Of a stretch of 64,000 nucleotides of DNA, positions 37,101 through 46,100 are shown in pieces (within the stretch, counting starts at the first letter, position 1; every line of letters begins with the position of its first letter). The DNA is taken from positions 51,611,093-51,675,092 of the forward strand of contig NC_064821.1 in NCBI RefSeq assembly GCF_024166365.1. Reading direction: 5' to 3'. Position numbers and translations under genes: made by a program. The stretch comes from Elephas maximus indicus (Eukaryota; Chordata; Mammalia; Proboscidea; Elephantidae). The notes below the pieces were generated by a model. That model saw only the letters and a program-made list of their open reading frames with translations, did not search any database and had not been told where the DNA came from.

Positions 37101-40100
37101 AACTCATAGCTACCCCATGTACAACAGAATGAAACAGTGCCCGTTCCTGCACCATCTTCACAATTGTTCTTATGTTTGAGCCCATTGTTGCAGCCACTGT
37201 GTCAGTCCATCTTGTTGAGAGTCTTCCTCTTTTTCACTGACCCTATACTTTACCAAGCATGATATCCTTCTCCAGGGACTGGTCCCTCCTGATAACATGT
37301 CCAAAATACGTGAGACGAAGTCTCGCCATCCTTGCTTCCAAAGAGCACTTCTTCCAAGAAGCACTTTTTCGTTCTTCTGGCAGTTTATTCAATATTCTTT
37401 GCCACCACTGTAATTCAAAGGCGTCAATTCTTCTTCAGTCTTCCTAATTCATTGTCCAGCTTTCGAATGCACAGGAGAATGAAAATATCATGGCTTCACT
37501 CAGACGCCCCTGAGTTCTCAAAGTGACATCTTTGCTTTTTAACACTTTAAAGAGGTCTTTTGCAGCAGATTTGCCCAATGCAATGTATCTTTTGATTTCT
37601 TGACTGCTGCTTCCATGGGTATTGATTGTGGATCCAAGTAAAATGAAATCCTTGACAACCTCAATGTTTTCTCTATTTATCATGATGTTGCTTATTGGTC
37701 CAGTTGTGAAAATTTTTGTTTTCTTTATGTTGAGGTGTAGTCCATACTGAAGGGTGTGGTCTTTGATCTTCATCAGTAAGTGGTTCAAGTCCTCTTCACT
37801 TTAAGCAAGGAAGGTTGTGTCATCTGCATAACGCAGGTTGTTTATGAGTCTTCCTCCAATCGTGATGCCACATTCTTCATCTAGTCCAGCTTCTTGGATT
37901 ATTTGCGTAACATGCAGATTGAATAAGTATGGAGAAAGAATGCAGCCGTAGTGTACATCTTTCCTGATTTTAAATCACACAGTATCCCCTTGCTGTGTTC
38001 AAACGACTGCCTCTTGGTCTATGTACAGGTTCTACATGAGCACAATTAAGTGTTCTGGAATTCCCATTCTTCACAATGTTATCCATAATTTGTTATGATC
38101 CAGACAGTTGAATGCTTTGCATAGTCAGTAAAACACAGGTAAACATCTTTCTGGTATTCTCTACTTTCAGCCAAGACCTATCTGACATCAGCAGTGATAT
38201 CTCTTGATCCATGACCTCTTCTGAATCTGGCTTGAATTTCTGGCAGCTCCCTGTTGATGTACTGTTGCCAAGTGCTTTTGAACGATCTTCAGCAAAATTT
38301 TACTTGACTGTGATATTAATGATATTATTCGATAATTTCCACATTCTGTTGGGTCACTTTCTTTGGAATGGGCACAGATACGGATCTCTTCAGTTGGTTG
38401 GCCAGGGTGCTGTCTTCCAGATTTCTTGGCATAGATGAGTGAGCACCTCCAGTGCTGCATCCGTTTGTTGAAACATCTCAGTTGATATTCCATCAATTCC
38501 TGGAGCCTTTTTTTCACCAATGTCTTCAGTGCAGCTTGGACTTCTTCCTTCAGTACCATCAGTTCTAGATCATATGCTATCAACCAATTCTTTTTGATAC
38601 CTTGACTCTGTGTATTCCTTCCATCTGCTTTTGATGCTTCCTCCATTGTTCAATATTTTGCTCATAGAATCCTTCAGTATTGCAACTTGGGGCTTGAATT
38701 TTTTCTTCAGTTCTTTCAGCTTGAGAAATGCCAAGCATGTTCTTCCTTTTTGGTTTTCTAACTCCAGGTCTTTGCATGTTTCATTATAATATTTTACTTT
38801 GTCTTCTCAAGCTGCCCTTTCAAAACTTCTCTTCAACTTACTTATCTATAAAATGGGGATAGTAGTAGTATAGAGTGGTTGTGGGGTCTACAAGACAATT
38901 CATGGAAAGTGCTTGGCTCAGAATCCAGCTCTAGGAGGTTATCATCACCACCACCAGCAGCATCTTCATCCTCGTCATCCTTGCCTGGCCCTCAGGAATC
39001 ACTGGTCTGAGCTCCGAGCTGAAAGGAGGGGTGGGCAGTGTCATGGAGCCCATAGAGCCCAGCAGACTGTCAGGGAAGGTCCCCCAGGAGGAAGTGAAGA
39101 GGACAGCTCAGTAGGCAGAGCAGTGGAAAGGGTAATTGAGGCAGTGGGAATGGCTTCAGCCTGGGTAGGGAGGTGGGAAGGACTAGGTGTGCTGAGCTAC
39201 CTGAGCAGTAGCTTGTTGGACAGGCCAGAGAGACATAACCAAGGAAAAGAGGAGGGCTGGCTCCCAGACAGCTTGCTTTGGGGGTCCTAGCCTCAGAGCA
39301 AAAAGAAAGCTGTTCTCTTTGCACCTCAGTTTGAATTCAGCTAAGTCAGGGGAACAATCTGAGGGACCGCTCAGACCAATTGTATTAGTTATCTATCACT
39401 GCATACAAATTACCACAAAATGTGATGGCTTAAAACCACAAACATTTATCATCTCACAGTTTCTGTGGGTCAGAAATCCAAGTATGGCTTAGCTTGGTGC
39501 CTCTGTCTCAGGATATCCCATGAGGATGCAGTCAAGTCCATGACCAGGGATGCAGTCTCATCCGAAAGCTCAGCAAGGTGGGGGTAGGGGAACATCCACT
39601 TCCAAGCTTGGCAGACCTTGTTGTGCCATGTCAGTCTCTCCACAGCGCTTCCTCATGACCTGGGAGCTGGTTTCTCCCAGGGGAGGGATCCAAGAGAAAG
39701 CAAGGGAGTGCACCCAAGCTAGAGCCAGTCTTTTTATATCGTAATCTCAGAACTGACATCCCATCGCTTCTGCCATATTGTGTTAGAAACAGGTCAATAA
39801 AGTTCAGCCCTTACTCAAGGGGAGGGCATTACACAAGAGCATGGACACAGGATGTGGGGGACATTGGGGACCGTGTTAGAAGCGGCCTGCTGCACCAATA
39901 CATGGTATCAGTGGGTCCGCAGGTGAAGACTTGGTTGTTCTAGAAAGCTCCTGTCCTGTCCACCAGTATAGCTGCTTCTCCAGCCCAATTGTTGCCCAGG
40001 GGGAATGCTGGCCCAGTGTGGGCAAATCTTCTAGTTTTTAAAAACTTTCTTTAGAGAAAAGCTAGTAAATCTGATTTTTATGTGAATTCTCCTGATTCCT

Positions 40101-43100
40101 AAACATCATCAAGAAATTTAAACAAATAGAAAAATTCTAGATATGAGTCCCTGGGTGGTGCAAATTGTTAAGCACTTGACTACGAGCCAAAAGGTTGGCA
40201 GTTTGAACCCAGCCAGTGGCACCTCGGAAGAAAGGGTTGGCAATCTGCTTCCAAAAGGTTACAGCCATAAAAACCCTATGGAACAGTTCTACTCTGCACA
40301 CATGTGGTCACCTTGAGTTGGAATCAACTCAATGACAGCTAACATTAACATGAGCTGGATTGGCCTGGTCACCAGTAATACACCTGTAACGGAAGCATCT
40401 TACCTCGGACAGTTAGGGTGGCCTCCTCTGTTCCCACTTGGACAGAGTCCAAAGGGATGGGTCAACAAGGGCCGGGGTGGAGTACCCAGTGGCACTCCAG
40501 TGTCTCTCTGGTCACAGGGCAGCAAATCCTGCAGGAAAAGTACCGGGTGTGGGCCCAGGTTCGTCTCCAGGGCCTACGGAGGGCCGTGTTCTGGGGCTGG
40601 CAGCAGGCAGCAGCTCGGCGGAGACACATGGTGACCAGGCCAGAGAAACTCCTACTGCAGAGGTGGGTGGGCCTGGGGGTGGGAAGGTGGGAAATGGCAA
40701 GCCAGGTGAGGGTCATCCCCACCAGGAAAAGCAGGGAGAGAGTCCAGGGACAATGGGGAGCTGGGTCACCTCTGCACCTCTGGAGGTAGTTCAGCCTGGA
40801 GGTCTGGGACCTGGGAAAGGGGAGGCATGAAAGGAGACCTTAGCCTGGAGACGCAGGGCCGTGGCCACCAACCTCTGCTTTGTGGGGGAGATGGCAAACC
40901 CCCAACCACAACCTATGGCCCCGACCAGCCCCAGGACTCCCCCTCCTGGCCAGGTAAATCCTGTGGTTCCAGAAGATAGAATTTTAAAAAATGACCAATT
41001 GCCACTGAGTTGACTCCAACTCCTGGGGACCCCATGTGTCTCAGAGCAGAGCTGTGCTCCATAGGGTTTTCAAAGGCTGATTTTTCAGAAGTAGATTATC
41101 AGGCCTTTCTTCCGAGGTTGCTTTGGGTGGACTCGAACCTCTAACCTTTTGGTTAGCAGCCGAGTGCATTAGCCATTTGTACCACCCAGGGACTCCAGAG
41201 GGTACAATTAAGATGGGCTGCACCAACTCCTCCAGCATCCACGGTAGCACGTGTTCCAAAGCCGCGTGTTATTGTAGTTGCTGGTGCAGTCAGCACAGTT
41301 GCTGAAGGAAAAGTGTGAAATCTTAATTTAAATAGAGATGCTCCAGCAAAGCATGTATATAGTTCATCAATGCATGTTTTAAACGTAGAGGGCACGTACT
41401 ATGTCTGTACACAGTTCAGCAACAGATCTGCACATGTTCACGGTGACCCCATTAGGGCAGGGGATCCCTGACCACAGAGTGACTGACACCTGTGTTCTCA
41501 CATCTGAACTGCATGGGCATTTTATTGAGCCATCAGGGAGTGAGGGACTGACCGCCTGCCTCAGAGTGGCCATGTGAGGGGAGGCAGGACACGGCTGCTC
41601 CCCTGGCAGAACTGGGATTTGAACCCACCACTACCTGGGTCCCTGCACCCCTCACATTGGCAACACCTGCCCCCTGAGCCCGGGGTTCCAAGACAGGGAC
41701 TCTGTGCATTGGGCCCCTAAACAAAAGCCAGTGCCTTCACCTGTTACCCATTGGTCAGCACATTTTAGGCCCAGGGTTGTGTATGCAAAACTGTGTATAA
41801 CCTATGGTGCTTGGTGGGTGATTCAAGGGTGTAAGTGGGTAATTGTGAGTCTGCCTAACCTCCAAGATCCAGCTGGACCCTCCTCCCGCTCCTGTTTTGC
41901 AGCCACTTCCAGGCCTGGCATGGACTTGTGAGAGAGGCTGGAATGCTCTGGGCCCGGCGCCAAGCCTTCCAGGATGGCCGGAAGAGAAGGGCACTGAAGA
42001 ATGCATTTGCTGCATGGCAGGGAGCCCTAGTGGCAGCAGCCCAGGCCCAGGAGCAGCACGTGGCCTGGGATGCCATCACCTGCTGGAGCAGGGACGTTCA
42101 GCAGGGCCGGGCATGCAAGCAGCTGAGGCGGGTCCAGGCCCAGCAGGCCTTGGAGGCATGGAGCTGGGCCCCGGGCCTGTGCCATAAGGCCCACCAGCAG
42201 GCAGAAGAGAGATCCCTGGCCCAGGCCCAGGCAGGGGTGGCCCTGTGCTGGACATGGTGGGTTCGTGAGTCCCGCCTGTGCCAGGTCAGCAGAGCCCATG
42301 CTGCCCGAAAACTGAGTGCCCAGTGAGTGCCCCAGGGCCTTGGGCAGCCCCCACTGGGCTTTGAGCTCTGTTTTTAGCAGGGATGGAGGGTGTTCTTGGC
42401 TGAGAGGCAGGGCAGAGGCTCCGGGAGGTAGGGAGAGGTGATTCTGGTCATTACACCTAGACCTAGGGTCAAATCCCAGCTCCACCACTTTCTAGCTGGG
42501 TGACCCTCCTTGGGCAAATCTCTGTCAAAGGAAGACAACAGCCCTGCCTTGTAGGGTGCCTGGGGGGACTAGAGACTACATATGAAATCACTCAGCTGGG
42601 CCAGGTGCACAGCAAGTGCTCAGTACAGGCGCTCTGGTGATGGAAGCAGAGGCAAAACATAGTTGGCAGGACAACCCTCTCTCTATCCCTTAAACAGGAT
42701 GCTTTTCCCTGTTGTGTGATATTCCACCCTTGCAGGCTAGTCTTCATGTCCATTTTAACCCGATTTCTCCAGAAGAAGGATAGGGGATGAGGGGCACAGG
42801 CCTGACACTTTGCCCACAGGTCCCTGTCATGCCAGGGCATTGGTGAGGGCTGTGGAGAGCTCCTGACAGGGCTCATACGTGGGTGGCTCTCATGGTCTCA
42901 GGTTTGGCTCCTCTCTCTCCCCCCAGGGTCCTAGAGGCCTGGGCTCAGGCAGCAGCCCAGTCCTGGGTCCAGCGAGCTGCTTTTGCCCAGCTCCAGCAGG
43001 GTGGGCTCGGGCTCCTCCTGCGGACCCACTGGGCCCAGTGGCAGACAGCGCTGCTCAGAGTGCGGCAAGAAGTACTGGCTGAGGTGGAGGAGACCAGCAC

Positions 43101-46100
43101 TGTCCACCCCAGGCCCGGAGCTGACCTCACGCATTGCCTGAGGCTGGCCAGCAGAGGGCAGCTCCTACTGCTGATGGACTCCCCTGCCTGGTGGAAACAG
43201 GTGAAGTGGGGTCCAGATGGGGTGGTGGTGGTGTTTTTAGGTGTGGTCAAGTTGGTTCCTCGCTTTTAAGGAGCATTCTGATTGTACTTCTTCCATGTCA
43301 GATTTATTCATCCTTCTGACAGTCCATATTCGATATTCTTTTCCAACACCACAATTCAAATATATCAATTTTTCTGTCTTCCTTTTTCATCGTCTGTCCA
43401 ACTTTAGCATGCATATCAGGTGATTGAAAATACCGTGCTTGATGGCAGGTGGGGTGGGAGGTCCAAAAATGAACGTGTGCCACTGGCCTTAGAATCAGCT
43501 TGTTCCTCGTTGGCACCGTCCCTACCGGTTCCAGTAAAACAGCAACCTCTGGCCTATGGGCAGTCTCCAGACTGGCCACCAGCCAACTCCAGGGTGTGAT
43601 TCATCACAAACATTTACTGAGCACCGTGTGCCACGGGGCCTGGCTGCAAAGATGATTGCGACAGATCACAGTCTAACAGGAGACAGACACTTGAACTCTT
43701 TACACATCACAGTGCCGTTTAGGGTTGAAATAGGGACACACGGACAGTAGCAATTTTTTTAAGTTTTTAAGTTTTTTTTTTCTTGTTGGAAAAATGAAAC
43801 ACACTCGTTACAGAAAAATAAAAAAATACAAAGAAAAAAAATTCTCTCCCATAAATTTATCTACTGAAAGATAACTGCCAATTTCCTTTCCAGACGAGAG
43901 GCGGTTAGTTCTGACACCTGCAAAAACAGCGATAGGAGCTTGATGGCCTAGTAGGAGGGAAGCAGCAGCAACAATGAAAACCAGGCTCAAGAACTGACAT
44001 TGCATGGCAGCTTGGGGACAGGTCATTGAGGGACACGGAGCCCCAGTTACTGGCAGCCCTGTAGGTCAACCCCACACTGCAGCATTCCTACAGAAATGTT
44101 CCCAAGATGATCTGCCTCGCCAAGAAGTCTGTTTGAGAACGCCAAAACCAAAACCAAACCCACTGAGTCAATTCCAACTCATAGCGACCCTATAGGACAG
44201 AGTAGAACTGCCCCCGTGAGGTTTCCAAGGCTGTAATCTTTACGGAAGCAGACTGCCACATCTTTCTCCCACAGAGTGGCTGGTGGTTTCGAACCACCGA
44301 TTTTAGGATTAGCAGCCGAGCACTTAACCACTGCACCATCGGGACTCCTTTGAGAATGCCAGGAAGTGTATAATAGATTTTAGAAAGATTTTAAGGACAA
44401 AGATTAAAGTATATATATATATTTTTTTAAGGTGAAATGTTCCTTTAACTTTAGTGGGATCTGTTTTTCATTGTCACACTGTTAAATGTTTTAATAGTTT
44501 AAAAGCAAAAGCTGTTAAATAGAGGGGAGCCTCCGTAGGTAAAACTGTACTCCTGAGTTCAAACTTACAGACTGGTCTTCTGTCAGTAGTGTGCAGTAAA
44601 ATAGCCTCTCTCCTCTCTCCCCTCACCCCAAATCCTGTATTTTTTCATACAAAACTTTGGTCAAGTGTAGAAATAGATCCAGGCTGAGGTGTATACCATA
44701 CAGTAGCCAGAACAGTAAAGCCAATTAATGACTTCGGATTTTAAAAACAGAAAGCAATTAAAATGTATTCAAAGTTACATTAATAAAAGCTTCCACGAGG
44801 TAATACTGAAACAGTCACAAAGGTTAAGAAAACACTGCTATCAAAGTACGAGTGACTGCACTGCTAAAACAGACAAAAACTGCAAGAGTCTCTTTTAAAA
44901 TTAAAGAACACGACACAAGAGTCAGGATTATTTTCCTACTCATGAATTTTCTAAGGTTGTTTCATAAGGTTGGTTATGTTGGCATCTAGTACTTTCTGAG
45001 GACAGCTGCTGAAGTCTCATTCCAACTTTGGAGGGTGAGTCCTCCCTAAGGAACCTCTGGATCCTGGTCACATTTTGGTGGCTGCACAATCTCAAAGTCG
45101 TGGCAACACAGCCATGATGTGCTGTGGCGTGAAGACACACCCCTGTGCAGCGCCATCCGTCCCCACGATGGGAACCGGCATAGAACTGGACACAGCCCGT
45201 TCCCAGGGCCCCTGCATGTAGAGCGTTCTCATGAGCAGGTACTGGTAGTAGGACCGGGACATCTGTTTCCAGGCCGCTGCCAGCACCGTCCCCCCACCAT
45301 GCACCTCCGGAGGTGAGGCCAATTGTCAGTCTTAAAGTGTTATTTTTTTTTAATGGTATCCAAAGAGACTAGCTTTGGTTATTTGCAGAATTCACACATG
45401 TGGGGCTGTGGCCACAGTAGATTCTGGGATCTCAGGGTATTTTACTTCTAGATACGTTTATAGGGCAGTTTTACTTTCAGAGGATTTTTATTATTTCTTT
45501 CATTCCATCCCTGTAAGCAAAGTAAGGCAGGGATCCCATTTTATTGATGGCGAAAGTGAGGCTTATAGGGAATAAAAGTAAATGCAGGAAATGGTAACTA
45601 GGGTTCCTAATTCTGGGCCCCCTCCTTTGTACCATCTGAATGCAAATGCCCAGCCAGGTGCCACCCAGAGGTGTGATGCCATCTTATGACACGGAGTCCC
45701 CTTAAAGACGCCTGGTCTGACCAGTCGTAGGTGGACGCTCAGGCTCTGGTGTCGGACCACTTCCACGCTGTGGGGACAGTGATCCCCACCTCACAGGGTC
45801 ACATGGAAAGTGCTTAGCCCAGTGCCTAGCACAGAGCCAGCTCTTATGGAGTGGGAGCCCTGTGGGAGAATGGGAAGAGACAAGGTGTGTACTGCCGGCC
45901 ATGCTCTGTGGCACCTTCTCAGTCTGGAGGAGCCTGGGGTACATGGAGAGTGTGATGCGATGTGAACCACCCCATTTCTACACACAGGAGGAGGAGGTCC
46001 TGCTAGCAATCAGAGGAAGGCCAGGAAGGGAATTCCGCCAGGTCACCCTGGCTCAGGGAATCCAGCCCATCAGTTCCAGTTTTCCTCTCTGGCTGTTCCC

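Noticed and set aside
37444-37788. A host gene with reverse-transcriptase motifs
   Set aside because: It is part of a truncated RTE LINE with stops and frameshifts, in an intron.
41200-41400. Short frame starting MGCTNSSS, suggesting a myristoylated peptide
   Set aside because: Only about 30 codons, next to a SINE, with no recognised family; likely chance.
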